A DNA stretch of 64,000 nt from Pseudomonas berkeleyensis (GTDB lineage Bacteria; Pseudomonadota; Gammaproteobacteria; Pseudomonadales; Pseudomonadaceae), in NCBI RefSeq assembly GCF_014109765.1, contig NZ_CP059139.1, positions 2,546,001 through 2,610,000 on the forward strand. The letters are read 5' to 3'. Below are positions 36,572 to 45,484 of the stretch, piece by piece; the stretch's first letter is position 1; each line of letters opens with the position of its first letter. The translations under genes and the position numbers were made by a program. Under the pieces are notes generated by a model. That model searched no databases. It saw nothing but the letters and a program-made list of their open reading frames with translations, and was not told where the DNA came from.

Positions 36572-38692
36572 ATGAGTTATCAGGTTCTTGCACGTAAATG
36601 GCGTCCGCGCTCGTTCCGCGAAATGGTCGGCCAGACCCATGTGCTCAAAGCCCTGATCAACGCCCTGGATAGCCAGCGTCTGCACCATGCCTACCTGTTC
36701 ACCGGCACCCGCGGCGTCGGTAAGACCACCATCGCGCGGATCATCGCCAAGTGCCTGAACTGCGAAACCGGCATCAGTTCCACGCCCTGCGGCACCTGCT
36801 CGGTGTGCCGGGAGATCGACGAGGGCCGCTTCGTCGACCTGATCGAAGTGGACGCCGCCAGCCGCACCAAGGTCGAAGACACCCGTGAGCTGCTCGACAA
36901 CGTGCAGTATTCGCCGAGCCGCGGGCGCTTCAAGGTCTACCTGATCGACGAAGTGCACATGCTCTCCACCAGTTCCTTCAACGCCCTGTTGAAGACGCTG
37001 GAGGAGCCGCCACCCCACGTCAAATTCCTCCTCGCCACCACCGACCCGCAGAAATTGCCGGTCACCGTGCTGTCGCGCTGCCTGCAATTCTCGCTGAAGA
37101 ACATGCCGCCGGAGCGGGTGGTCGAGCACCTGACCCACGTACTCACTGCCGAGAACGTACCGTTCGAGGACGACGCCCTGTGGCTGCTCGGCCGCGCGGC
37201 CGACGGCTCGATGCGCGACGCCATGAGCCTGACCGACCAGGCCATCGCTTTTGGGGAAGGCAAGGTACTGGCGGCTGACGTGCGCGCCATGCTCGGCACA
37301 CTCGATCACGGTCAGGTCTATGGCGTATTGCATGCGCTGATCGAAGGTGATGCGCGGGCACTGATCGAAGCGGTGCGTCATCTGGCCGAGCAGGGGCCGG
37401 ACTGGAATGGCGTGCTTTCGGAAATGCTCAACGTCCTGCATCGTGTGGCGATAGCCCAGGCGCTGCCTGAAGCAGTCGACAACGGTCAGGGTGACCGCGA
37501 GCGCGTACTGCAACTGGCCCAGGCACTGCCGGCCGAGGACGTGCAGTTCTACTATCAGATGGGCTTGATTGGCCGTCGTGATTTACCGCTGGCGCCTGAG
37601 CCGCGCGGTGGCTTCGAGATGGTGCTGCTGCGTATGCTGGCTTTCCGTCCGGCGGGAGGCGACGATGCACCCAAGGTCACGCTAAAGCCCTTGGGGATCA
37701 GCCAGGCCACTGCTGATTCCCAACAAAGCCCAGTGGCCGGCACCGCTATGCCGGCTCCCTTGGTTTCTGCTCCAGCTCCCGTCGTCGCTCCGGCGGCTGC
37801 AATCGCTCACGTCGCCCCTGCTGCGGTTGAGCCCAGCCCTGTGCTGCCGGCTCCAAGTGTCACATCGGTTGTCAGCGAGCCGGTTCGGCCTGCTGACGTG
37901 CCTGTAGCGCCGGCCGCTAGCCTGCCCGCCGAGCCCGAGCCCGAGCCCGAGCCCGAGTCCGAGCCCGAGCCCGAGCCCGCTGCTCCTGTGGTGGATGTGC
38001 CTTGGGCAACCGCCAAGGCTGCTGAGCCTGTCGCCGAGCCCGTTCAGCCAGTCGCCCCGGCTGAGCCGGAGATCAAGGCTGCCGAGCCTCTTGTCGAGCA
38101 GGCTGCACCGGCTGAAATGTCGGTGCCGAGTGAGATTGCACAACCACTCGCCGATACCGACGCTGGTGATGACGAGCCACCGCCTGGTGACTACGACTAC
38201 GTCGAAATGGACGCCGAAACCCTCGATTACGATTTCGGCCAAGCTGAAACCGCGACGCCCGCGGTCGAAGAGCCTCTGCCGGCCGCCAAGCCGGCTACCG
38301 GTCTGGCGGCAGAGTGGCTGTCACTGTTCCCGCAGCTTGGCCTGGGCGGCATGACCGGCAGTATTGCTGCCAACTGCACCCTGATCGAAGCCAACGGTGA
38401 CGACTGGCTGCTGCATCTGGATCCGGCGCACAGCGCGCTGTTCAACCCGACTCAGCAGCGTCGTCTGAATGATGCGCTGAACCAGCAGCAGGGGCGCAGC
38501 ATCAAATTGCGCATCGAGCTGTGCAAGCCCGAGCAAGAAACCCCGGCGCAGGCCGCTGCGCGTCGTCGCGCTGAGCGCCAGCGCAGCGCCGAAGCGTCCA
38601 TTCATGCCGACCCGCTGGTGCAGCAAATGATTCAGCAGTTCGCCGCCAAGGTGCGCGACGACAGCATCGAACCTATCGATACTCCCAGCTAA
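36572..38692 (+). CDS. dnaX: DNA polymerase III subunit gamma/tau
   Basis: This 706-residue clamp-loader ATPase has Walker [10 protein letters not shown] near residue 45, a four-cysteine zinc module (CLNCETG, CGTCSVC), LIDEVHMLS and the arginine-finger SRC near residue 168. The middle (about residues 370-560) is a Pro/Ala/Glu-rich linker with (Glu-Pro) repeats encoded by tandem GAGCCC units around 37930-37980. The C-terminal domain binds the polymerase alpha subunit. No run of six A followed by G, the E. coli slippage site for gamma, is visible. ybaB and recR follow as in most proteobacteria. Confidence 0.97.
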   Translation: MSYQVLARKWRPRSFREMVGQTHVLKALINALDSQRLHHAYLFTGTRGVGKTTIARIIAKCLNCETGISSTPCGTCSVCREIDEGRFVDLIEVDAASRTKVEDTRELLDNVQYSPSRGRFKVYLIDEVHMLSTSSFNALLKTLEEPPPHVKFLLATTDPQKLPVTVLSRCLQFSLKNMPPERVVEHLTHVLTAENVPFEDDALWLLGRAADGSMRDAMSLTDQAIAFGEGKVLAADVRAMLGTLDHGQVYGVLHALIEGDARALIEAVRHLAEQGPDWNGVLSEMLNVLHRVAIAQALPEAVDNGQGDRERVLQLAQALPAEDVQFYYQMGLIGRRDLPLAPEPRGGFEMVLLRMLAFRPAGGDDAPKVTLKPLGISQATADSQQSPVAGTAMPAPLVSAPAPVVAPAAAIAHVAPAAVEPSPVLPAPSVTSVVSEPVRPADVPVAPAASLPAEPEPEPEPESEPEPEPAAPVVDVPWATAKAAEPVAEPVQPVAPAEPEIKAAEPLVEQAAPAEMSVPSEIAQPLADTDAGDDEPPPGDYDYVEMDAETLDYDFGQAETATPAVEEPLPAAKPATGLAAEWLSLFPQLGLGGMTGSIAANCTLIEANGDDWLLHLDPAHSALFNPTQQRRLNDALNQQQGRSIKLRIELCKPEQETPAQAAARRRAERQRSAEASIHADPLVQQMIQQFAAKVRDDSIEPIDTPS

Positions 38693-38739
38693 CCGGTCGT
38701 TTCAACGATTTGTTTAACCCGAACACCGAGGATACCGAG

Positions 38740-39066
38740 ATGATGAAAGGTGGTATGGCAGGCCTGATGAAGCAGGCCCAGCAGATGCAGGAAAAAATGC
38801 AGAAGATGCAGGAAGAGCTGGCCAATGCCGAAGTGACCGGCCAGTCCGGCGCTGGTCTGGTCAGCGTGGTGATGACCGGGCGTCACGACGTCAAGCGCAT
38901 CAACCTGGATGACAGCCTGATGCAGGAAGACAAGGAAGTGCTCGAAGACCTGATCGCTGCAGCGGTCAACGATGCCGTGCGCAAGATCGAGCAGAACAGC
39001 CAGGACAAGATGTCCGGCATGACGGCAGGGATGCAGCTCCCCCCCGGCTTCAAAATGCCTTTCTGA
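38740..39066 (+). CDS. ybaB: YbaB/EbfC family nucleoid-associated protein
   Basis: The 108-residue protein starts with a Met-rich helix ([20 protein letters not shown]) and has the central [10 protein letters not shown] segment and [20 protein letters not shown] helix of the YbaB family, which binds DNA as a dimer. It lies 47 bp after dnaX and upstream of recR, the classical operon. The start with GAGG upstream gives the family's usual length. Confidence 0.95.
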   Translation: MMKGGMAGLMKQAQQMQEKMQKMQEELANAEVTGQSGAGLVSVVMTGRHDVKRINLDDSLMQEDKEVLEDLIAAAVNDAVRKIEQNSQDKMSGMTAGMQLPPGFKMPF

Positions 39067-39278
39067 CAGGCTTCGTGCCGTCCAGTCGACGCACATGGCA
39101 GCGTTGCCGGCGAACTCGGAATCCTCATGTGCTCCAGCACACTGCGGTTCCTCGTTCGCCGGCGCCTTGCCCTGCACGCCGCCTGATCGCCACTCTTACT
39201 TGTGTTGATCGCATGTTCAGTTCGTAGGGTGGGCTTTAGCCCACCAGATCATTGCCCGCCAATTTTTGCAGGACTTCC

Positions 39279-39878
39279 ATGAGCTTCAGCCCCCTTATTC
39301 GCCAGTTGATCGACTCTCTGCGCATCCTGCCTGGTGTTGGGCAGAAGACCGCACAGCGCATGGCGCTGCAACTGCTCGAGCGTGATCGCAGCGGCGGTCA
39401 GCGTCTGGCGCAGGCGCTCAATGCTGCAATGGAAGGGGTTGGGCATTGCAAGCGCTGCCGCAGTCTGAGCGAAGACGAGATCTGCCAGCTGTGCCTGGAC
39501 GAGCGCCGCGATGACAGCTTGCTGTGCGTGGTGGAAGGCCCGATGGATGTGCATGCCGTGGAGCAGACCGGTTTTCGCGGGCGCTATTTCGTGCTCAAGG
39601 GGCATCTGTCGCCGCTTGATGGCCTGGGCCCGGAGGCCATTGGTATTCCAGCGTTGCTAGAGCGTATCGAGGCCGGTGCGTTCAGCGAAGTGATCCTGGC
39701 GACCAACCCGACGGTAGAGGGCGAGGCCACGGCGCACTACATCGCGCAGATCCTTGCCGGCAAAGGCCTGGTCGCTTCGCGTATCGCCCATGGCATGCCA
39801 CTTGGTGGCGAGCTGGAATTGGTCGATGGCGGCACGCTGGCTCACGCACTGGCCGGTCGGCGCCCGATCAGTCTCTGA
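39279..39878 (+). CDS. recR: recombination mediator RecR
   Basis: This 199-residue protein has the helix-hairpin-helix start ([20 protein letters not shown]), a four-cysteine zinc finger ([16 protein letters not shown]) and a Toprim domain ([18 protein letters not shown]). It loads RecA with RecF/RecO at gapped DNA. The ATG with a GCAGGA site gives the standard family length. A GGTGGGCT hairpin repeat lies 33 bp upstream (39228-39245). Confidence 0.96.
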   Translation: MSFSPLIRQLIDSLRILPGVGQKTAQRMALQLLERDRSGGQRLAQALNAAMEGVGHCKRCRSLSEDEICQLCLDERRDDSLLCVVEGPMDVHAVEQTGFRGRYFVLKGHLSPLDGLGPEAIGIPALLERIEAGAFSEVILATNPTVEGEATAHYIAQILAGKGLVASRIAHGMPLGGELELVDGGTLAHALAGRRPISL

Positions 39879-39907
39879 ACCATCAGCCCCTTCTATTCGG
39901 AGTGCCT

Positions 39908-40486
39908 GTGATCAACGACACTCTGCGCCGTATTGCCCTGCTGCTCCTGCTGGCAGCGCCCCTGACCGCACAAGCCCAGTGCCCGACCGGGCAGATACAG
40001 GTGTGCCTGGGCGGCTCCTGCTTGTGCGTGCCGGATCCAGTGCGGATGCGTGAAGATGGCCTGAACCTGGCGGCGGCGCGGCTCGAAGCCTGGTTGCTGC
40101 AGTCTCGCCAGGCAGCGCTACGCGCTGGTACCGAACCGATCCCTCTGATGATTCGCGCACAGCTCGCGCCATTTTACGACGACGCTTTGCTGGATGAAGT
40201 GCGCTTTCGTGTGGGCATTACCGATGAGATGGATGCCGCCACCGTCATGCTGCAGAACCCTGATGTGCAAGCTGTGACGCTGGTCGATGTGGTGGTGTTT
40301 CGCAGCGCTGCTGCCGCTGAGCAGGATGCGACGCTCTGGGCGCACGAACTCTGGCACGTGCAGCAGTACCGCGAGTGGGGCACCGATGGCTTTGCCCAGC
40401 GCTACACCCGCGATTTTCAGTCGGTGGAAGGGCCGGCCTACGAGATGCAGGAGCGAGTGAGAAAGGCGCTGCGCGAGCAAAAATGA
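39908..40486 (+). CDS. putative secreted zinc metallopeptidase-like protein, DUF4157-like
   Basis: This 192-residue protein has a signal peptide ending near Ala-Gln-Ala (about residue 22), a short Cys-rich stretch with four cysteines (CPTGQIQVCLGGSCLC) and an HExxH motif in HELWHVQQYREWG near residue 145. That motif resembles DUF4157/zincin-like domains. The GTG start has GGAG 7 bp upstream. Proteolytic activity is a prediction only. It stands between recR and the acyl-CoA dehydrogenase gene in the same direction. The family assignment is moderate. Confidence 0.6.
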   Translation: MINDTLRRIALLLLLAAPLTAQAQCPTGQIQVCLGGSCLCVPDPVRMREDGLNLAAARLEAWLLQSRQAALRAGTEPIPLMIRAQLAPFYDDALLDEVRFRVGITDEMDAATVMLQNPDVQAVTLVDVVVFRSAAAAEQDATLWAHELWHVQQYREWGTDGFAQRYTRDFQSVEGPAYEMQERVRKALREQK

Positions 40487-40552
40487 AACGCTCGCTTGAA
40501 AACCAAGCAAGCGCTAGGTTAGGGTGGCCGAAACAATAACGGGAGTACCCGC

Positions 40553-41701
40553 ATGGCCGCCCCTCTGTCGTATTTCGATGAATCCCATCAACTGGTTCGC
40601 GATTCCGTTCGGCGCTTCGTCGAGCGCGAGATCTTGCCGCATATCGATGAATGGGAGGAGGCCGAGGAGTTTCCTCGTGAGCTTTACCTCAAGGCAGGCG
40701 CAGCAGGCATTCTCGGTATCGGTTACCCCGAGCAGTACGGTGGTAGTCACGAAGGTGATGTATTCGCCAAGGTCGCAGCCAGCGAAGAGTTGATGCGCTG
40801 TGGCTCCGGTGGGCTGGTGGCTGGGCTTGGCTCGCTGGATATCGGCCTGCCACCGGTGCTCAAGTGGGCCAAACCGGCCGTGCGCGATCGTGTGGTACCG
40901 CAGGTACTGGCTGGCGAGAAGATCATGGCGCTGGCAGTGACCGAGCCTTCCGGCGGCTCCGATGTCGCCAATCTCAAGACCCGTGCTATGCGTGAGGGCG
41001 ATCACTACCGCATCAACGGCAGCAAGACCTTCATCACCAGCGGTGTACGCGCCGATTACTACACCGTCGCGGTGCGCACGGGCAACGAGGGCTTCGGTGG
41101 TGTCAGCCTGCTGCTGGTAGAGAAGGGCACGCCGGGTTTCAGCGTTGGCCGCAAGCTGAAGAAGATGGGGTGGTGGGCATCGGATACCGCCGAGCTGTTC
41201 TTCGACGACTGCAAGGTGCCGGTGGAGAACCTGATCGGTGTGGAGAACGCCGGTTTCGCCTGTATCATGGCCAACTTCCAGAGCGAACGCCTGAGCCTGG
41301 CGATCATGGCCAACATGACCGCGCAACTGGCGCTGGAAGAGTCGATGAAGTGGGCGCGTGAACGCCAGGCGTTCGGCAAGCCGGTAGGCAAGTTCCAGGT
41401 GCTCAAGCACCGCCTGGCCGAGATGGCCACGCAACTCGAAGTCTCCCGTGAGTTCACCTACCGTCAGGCCGCGCAGATGGCGGCCGGCAGGAGCGTGATC
41501 AAGGAGATTTCCATGGCCAAGAACTTCGCCACCGATATCGCCGACCGCCTGACCTACGACGCCGTGCAGATCATGGGCGGGATGGGTTACATGCGTGAGA
41601 GCCTGGTCGAGCGCCTGTACCGCGACAACCGCATCCTTTCCATCGGCGGTGGCACGCGGGAAATCATGAACGAGATCATCGCCAAGCAGATGGGTTTGTA
41701 G
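40553..41701 (+). CDS. acyl-CoA dehydrogenase
   Basis: The 382-residue FAD enzyme has the standard family signatures: AVTEPSGGSDVANLKT, GSKTFITSG, and the C-terminal YDAVQIMGGMGYMRE-VERLYRD region with its FAD and substrate contacts. It introduces a double bond alpha-beta in an acyl-CoA. The position after recR matches my recollection of the P. aeruginosa order. Chain-length preference cannot be read from the sequence. A GGGAG site lies 6 bp before the ATG. Confidence 0.93.
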   Translation: MAAPLSYFDESHQLVRDSVRRFVEREILPHIDEWEEAEEFPRELYLKAGAAGILGIGYPEQYGGSHEGDVFAKVAASEELMRCGSGGLVAGLGSLDIGLPPVLKWAKPAVRDRVVPQVLAGEKIMALAVTEPSGGSDVANLKTRAMREGDHYRINGSKTFITSGVRADYYTVAVRTGNEGFGGVSLLLVEKGTPGFSVGRKLKKMGWWASDTAELFFDDCKVPVENLIGVENAGFACIMANFQSERLSLAIMANMTAQLALEESMKWARERQAFGKPVGKFQVLKHRLAEMATQLEVSREFTYRQAAQMAAGRSVIKEISMAKNFATDIADRLTYDAVQIMGGMGYMRESLVERLYRDNRILSIGGGTREIMNEIIAKQMGL

Positions 41702-41709
41702 CTGCAGGC

Positions 41710-41777
41710 GTGGGAGGGGCTTCAGCCGCGATCAGCCTAAACGAGACGAAAAAGCTCGCCGCTGAAGCGCCTCCCAC
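41710..41777. repeat. REP-like hairpin repeat
   Basis: Inverted arms (GTGGGAGGGGCTTCAGCCGC and a near-complement) flank a 24-bp spacer between the convergent acyl-CoA dehydrogenase and AraC genes. A related GCGGCTGAAGC/GCTTTAGCCGC pair lies at 48230. Confidence 0.6.
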
Positions 41778-41789
41778 GGAAATCGGTGA

Positions 41790-42737
41790 TCAGGAGGCTT
41801 GCTGGTTCTGCGCTGCCTGGCGCAGGCGCGCGATATCACGCTGTGGTGGTGCGCCGAACAGGCGGCTGTACTCGCGGCTGAACTGTGAGGGGCTTTCGTA
41901 GCCGACGCGATAGCTGGCTGCCGCGGCTTCGAGGTTGTCGCACAGCATCAGCCGACGGGCCTCCTGTAGGCGCAGTTGCTTCTGGTATTGCAGCGGGCTG
42001 AACGCCGTAACGGCCTTGAAACGATGGTGCAGGGTCGATGGGCTGAGATTGACCTCGCGGGCCAGTTCCTCGATGCGCAGCGGCTGATCGAAGTTCTTGC
42101 GCAGCCATTCGATGGCGCGGGAGATACGCTGGCTCTGACTGTCAGCGATCACAATCTCATGCAGGCGATGGCCCTGCGGGCTGAGCAGCATGCGATAGAA
42201 AATCTCGCGCAATGCCAATGGCGCCAGCATGGCGATATCGCGCGGGGTTTCCAGCAGGCGCAACAGGCGGATCACCGCATCCAGCAAGCGTGGGTCGAGA
42301 CGGTCGAGAAACAGTGCGCGCTGTGAGGCGGCATCGGGCGCCGGAATCGGTGGCATCTCGGTGAGCAGGCTGCTGATCAGCGCCGGATCGATCTCCAGCG
42401 CGATACTCAGGTACGGCGCCTCGGGGCTGGCCTCGATCACCCGTCCAGTTACCGGCAGAACCACTGAAGCCACCAGATAATTCAGTGGATCGTAAACATA
42501 GAGCTCATCGCCCAGACGAATCTCCTTGCGCCCCTGCGCGATGATGCACAGGCACGGGTCGTAAACCGTCTGCATCGGCAGGCTCGGCGTGGTGGCGCGC
42601 GCCAGCTTCAGGCCGGGAACGGCGGTGAGGTGCAGTCCGTCCTCGGGGACGAAGCGTTCGACCAGGCGCGCCATTTCGTGGCTCAGTTCGGCAAGGGGAG
42701 TGTCGAGATTTGTTGCGGTGTGAATGGGTGACTGCAT
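41790..42737 (-). CDS. AraC family transcriptional regulator (AraC_N type)
   Basis: This 315-residue regulator has an N-terminal AraC_N sensor domain (TVYDPCLCIIAQGRKEIRLG) and two C-terminal helix-turn-helix motifs (ELAREVNLSPSTLHHRF and ESPSQFSREYSRLFG). Proteins of this class often activate an adjacent operon in response to small aromatic or aldehyde signals. The intergenic region upstream carries a repeated 23-bp motif that is probably its binding site. The divergent genes from 43051 are candidate targets. Confidence 0.88.
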   Translation of the reverse strand: MQSPIHTATNLDTPLAELSHEMARLVERFVPEDGLHLTAVPGLKLARATTPSLPMQTVYDPCLCIIAQGRKEIRLGDELYVYDPLNYLVASVVLPVTGRVIEASPEAPYLSIALEIDPALISSLLTEMPPIPAPDAASQRALFLDRLDPRLLDAVIRLLRLLETPRDIAMLAPLALREIFYRMLLSPQGHRLHEIVIADSQSQRISRAIEWLRKNFDQPLRIEELAREVNLSPSTLHHRFKAVTAFSPLQYQKQLRLQEARRLMLCDNLEAAAASYRVGYESPSQFSREYSRLFGAPPQRDIARLRQAAQNQQAS

Positions 42738-42804
42738 GGCGAGCCTCCGAAAGGTCAGCGAAGCCTATCCAGGTTTTTCAGGCAAGTCATGAGGGGCGGC
42801 AGGA

Positions 42805-42934
42805 TTAGGCAAATATTTGCCAGTAATGGGCAAATGGCCAGTGATACAGAGTATTTCAGGGATTCTTGCTGTCCCGTTCACTCATCAGGTGCGTTCTTTG
42901 GTGTGGCAGTTTTAGGCAAGAATTTGCCAGTAAT
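42805..42934. promoter_or_regulatory. paired 23-bp repeats, probable AraC-type regulator sites
   Basis: The repeat at 42805-42827 contains GGCAAATATTTGCCAGTAAT. The copy at 42912-42934 is identical except for 2 of 23 positions (GGCAAGAATTTGCCAGTAAT). Both are centred on a GGCAA...TTGCC palindrome and lie in direct orientation 107 bp apart. A weaker version follows copy 1 at 42828. The rest of the 313-bp gap from 42738 shows no gene. Confidence 0.55.
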
Positions 42935-43050
42935 CGACTAACGTCTTCGTGACCTTCGCCCTAATCTCTGTAGCCATCGCGTCGTGCCCCTGCGCTGATG
43001 CGAGCGATGCCACCCCGTCGAGGTGGCTCATGGGCCAGGAGGAGGAGACC

Positions 43051-43197
43051 ATGTCCGGCAAATGGCTGATCGCGCCGCTGACTCTGTTACTGCTAGCCAC
43101 TGCCTGGCTCGACTCCAAGGTCGGCGGGCGCGTGGTTTTCGATGAGCCGAACGCAGCGCCCCATGTTCTGCAGCGAAATGCTGCCGGTATGTACTGA
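43051..43197 (+). CDS. small membrane protein, 48 aa
   Basis: The product starts MSGKWLIAPLTLLLLATAWL, a single membrane anchor or uncleaved signal, followed by a short polar tail. An excellent AGGAGGAG ribosome-binding site lies 3 bp upstream of the ATG. I do not recognise the family. It is followed by the ABM-fold gene after 19 bp and faces the AraC-type repeats. Translation signals rather than homology support it. Confidence 0.6.
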   Translation: MSGKWLIAPLTLLLLATAWLDSKVGGRVVFDEPNAAPHVLQRNAAGMY

Positions 43198-43216
43198 GCG
43201 ATTCCAGGAGGTTGCC

Positions 43217-43516
43217 ATGAGCATCATTTACCGTATGACCATCCGCGCTCGCCACGACCGTTCGATTCGGTTGGGGCAGTGCCTGGCCCGGTTGGACGAA
43301 ATTGGCCGTGATATTCCCGGTTGTCTGCGTCTGCGGGTATTCCCACTGCGTAGCGACCCGCTGATCTGGCAGGTGGAAGGGCAGTGGCGCTCGGTGGCGG
43401 CACGCGAAGCCTTCCTCGGTAGCGAAGGCCTGCGCCTGGTGTTGGCGCAAGCGATCAATGAAGGGCTGTTCACCCATCTCGACTGTGCGGTGGAGTTGCA
43501 GCAGCAGGTCGCCTGA
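43217..43516 (+). CDS. antibiotic-biosynthesis-monooxygenase (ABM)-fold protein
   Basis: The 99-residue protein looks like a ferredoxin-like ABM domain (MSIIYRMTIRARHDRSIRLG, then LRVFPLRSDPLIWQVEGQW). Members can be cofactor-free oxygenases or quinone-handling proteins, but many are uncharacterised. A CAGGAGG site lies 5 bp before the ATG. It probably forms a unit with the small membrane protein upstream. Confidence 0.65.
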   Translation: MSIIYRMTIRARHDRSIRLGQCLARLDEIGRDIPGCLRLRVFPLRSDPLIWQVEGQWRSVAAREAFLGSEGLRLVLAQAINEGLFTHLDCAVELQQQVA

Positions 43517-43557
43517 GCCGCTCAGGCTTGCCTTTGTGAATTTATCTCTATAGATTT

Positions 43558-43587
43558 TCATGAAATTAATCATTTTAAATTTCATGA
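43558..43587. promoter_or_regulatory. inverted repeat upstream of the polyamine operon
   Basis: TCATGAAATT-N10-AATTTCATGA, perfect 10-bp arms with half-sites two helical turns apart, ending 7 bp before the puuB-like start. It is a probable operator for the PuuR-like regulator encoded two genes down. It also masks any Shine-Dalgarno sequence. Confidence 0.5.
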
Positions 43588-43594
43588 GTCGTCT

Positions 43595-44884
43595 ATGTTC
43601 CGCCACGCCAGTGAGCACGTCGATAGCTACTACGCCGACAGTTGCAGAGATCGACTGAAGCACTATCCGGCCCTGCAAGGTGCCTTGCAGTGTGATGTGC
43701 TGGTGGTCGGCGCTGGTTTCAGTGGCCTGCACACCGCGTTGCGTCTGGCTCAGGCGGGCCGTCGGGTCATTCTCCTGGAAGCGAGTCGCGTAGCCTGGGC
43801 TGCCTCCGGGCGCAACGGCGGACAAGCGATTCTGGGCTGGTCCTGCGATATGCCGCCGCTGGAACACGCACTCGGTCTCGAGCGTGCTCGCCGTCTGTGG
43901 GACGGCATGACCTGGGCAGCCCAGGAAATACGTGAATTGCCGCAGCGCCATGGTTTCGACTGTGATTACCGTCGCGGTCACCTGTGGACGGCGGTGTTGC
44001 CCCGGCGTGTGGCGTTGCTGCATGAGTGGCAGGAGGAGGCCGCGTACAAATGGGGGCACCGCGCACTGCAGTTCGTGTCCCGCGAGCAAATGCCTGAATG
44101 GGTCGCCAGCGAGCGTTATCGCGCCGGCCTCTATGACCCTGAAGCCGGGCATCTCAACCCGCTAAAGCTGGCGCTCGGTCTGGCCGAGGCCTTCGTCGAT
44201 GCCGGTGGGCAGATCTTCGAGCAGAGTCGTGCGCTGAGCCAGAGCGTGCATGGCGATGGCTACCGCGTACGTACCGAGCAGGGCAGTGTGCAGGCTGACA
44301 AGCTGGTACTGGCTTGCAACACCTATGTCGACAGCCTGGAGCCCCGTCTGGCCCGGCGCATTCTGCCGGTCGGCACCTACCAGATCGCCACCGAACCGCT
44401 GGGTGCCGAGCGTGCCGAGGCATTGTTGCCGCGCAATGCCTGCGTGACCGACAACCAGTTCGTTCTCGACTATTTCCGCCGTACGCCGGATCACCGTCTG
44501 CTGTTCGGCGGTGGCTGCACCTACCTGGGCGGCTTGCCAAAGGACGTTGCGGCGGCCACTCGACCGTTCCTCGAACGTGTCTTCCCGCAGTTGTCAGGTG
44601 TGGCCATCGACTTCGCCTGGGGCGGCCACATCGACGTGACCCGCGCCCGTACGCCGGACATCGGCGGTGAGAACGGCCGCTACTGGCTGCAGGGCTTCTC
44701 CGGCCACGGCGTGTTGCCGACCCTGGCAGCGGCGCGGGCGGTCAGCGATGCCATTCTCGGCAATGACGACGAACTGGCGTTGTACCGGCAACTGCACAAC
44801 CCCGAATTCCCGTTCGGCGAACGCCTGGCGGCGCCGCTCGAGGCCATCGGCAAGGCCTGGTACCGACTGAGAGACAGCTTCTGA
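43595..44884 (+). CDS. puuB: FAD-dependent oxidoreductase, gamma-glutamylputrescine oxidase-like
   Basis: This 429-residue DAO-family flavoprotein has the FAD motif VVGAGFSGLHTALRLAQAGR near residue 35 and a C-terminal GFSGHGV segment. With the glutamine-synthetase-like ligase and PuuR-like regulator downstream it fits PuuB, which oxidises gamma-glutamylputrescine. The start has no clear ribosome-binding site; a palindrome lies just upstream. Other DAO amine oxidases of the same size are possible; context makes the PuuB reading likely. Confidence 0.8.
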   Translation: MFRHASEHVDSYYADSCRDRLKHYPALQGALQCDVLVVGAGFSGLHTALRLAQAGRRVILLEASRVAWAASGRNGGQAILGWSCDMPPLEHALGLERARRLWDGMTWAAQEIRELPQRHGFDCDYRRGHLWTAVLPRRVALLHEWQEEAAYKWGHRALQFVSREQMPEWVASERYRAGLYDPEAGHLNPLKLALGLAEAFVDAGGQIFEQSRALSQSVHGDGYRVRTEQGSVQADKLVLACNTYVDSLEPRLARRILPVGTYQIATEPLGAERAEALLPRNACVTDNQFVLDYFRRTPDHRLLFGGGCTYLGGLPKDVAAATRPFLERVFPQLSGVAIDFAWGGHIDVTRARTPDIGGENGRYWLQGFSGHGVLPTLAAARAVSDAILGNDDELALYRQLHNPEFPFGERLAAPLEAIGKAWYRLRDSF

Positions 44885-44885
44885 A

Positions 44886-45458
44886 ATGGACAGCCCTGAT
44901 ATGGACAAGAATCTGGAGATGGCCGCTCTGGCCGTGCTCATCCATGACCTGCGCAAGCATAAGAAGGTCACCCTCAATGAGCTGGCCGAGCGTATCGGTC
45001 GTTCCGTGGGCTTTCTCTCGCAGGTCGAACGTGGCCTGTCGCGCCCGACGGTGGAGGATCTGACCGCCATCGCCGAGGCGCTCGACGTACCGACCACCTA
45101 TTTCTACAGCCTGCCCAAACCCAAGGAACTGGACTGGGTCACCCGCCCGGACGAGCGCCGCACCCTGTACCTGGCTGGCGGCATCACCGACATCATGGCG
45201 TCGCCCACCTTGCAGGGCGCGTTCATGGTGGTGGACAGCCTGCTCGAACCCGGCGCCAGCAGTGGCGAGCGGCAGATGAGCGACCGTTCCGAGCAGGCCG
45301 GCTACGTGCTCGAAGGCCAACTGACGCTGTGGCTGGGCGAGGACGAACAGAGCGCCACTCTTTACCCCGGCGACGTATTCCAGGTGCCGAGCTATGCGCG
45401 CCTGCGTTATGCCAACCAAGGCTACACCCCCGCGCGGGTGTTGTGGATCTACACCTGA
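44886..45458 (+). CDS. puuR: XRE-family regulator with cupin domain, PuuR-like
   Basis: The 190-residue protein has an N-terminal helix-turn-helix (ELAERIGRSVGFLSQVERGL) and a C-terminal cupin domain (SEQAGYVLEGQLTLWLGED). PuuR of E. coli has the same layout and represses putrescine utilisation. The gene starts 1 bp after the puuB-like stop and precedes the puuA-like gene by 26 bp. It probably senses a polyamine-derived ligand and regulates this operon. Confidence 0.82.
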   Translation: MDSPDMDKNLEMAALAVLIHDLRKHKKVTLNELAERIGRSVGFLSQVERGLSRPTVEDLTAIAEALDVPTTYFYSLPKPKELDWVTRPDERRTLYLAGGITDIMASPTLQGAFMVVDSLLEPGASSGERQMSDRSEQAGYVLEGQLTLWLGEDEQSATLYPGDVFQVPSYARLRYANQGYTPARVLWIYT

Positions 45459-45484
45459 CCTCCCGTGAATCGGAAATAACCACA

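Noticed and set aside
37682..38242. Minus-strand open frame with Gly-Leu repeats opposite dnaX
   Set aside because: It mirrors the GAGCCC repeats of the dnaX linker on the other strand and has no start context.
36572..38692. Programmed frameshift in dnaX for a gamma product
   Set aside because: I could not find the A6G-type slippery sequence known from E. coli; the reading frame is simply full length.
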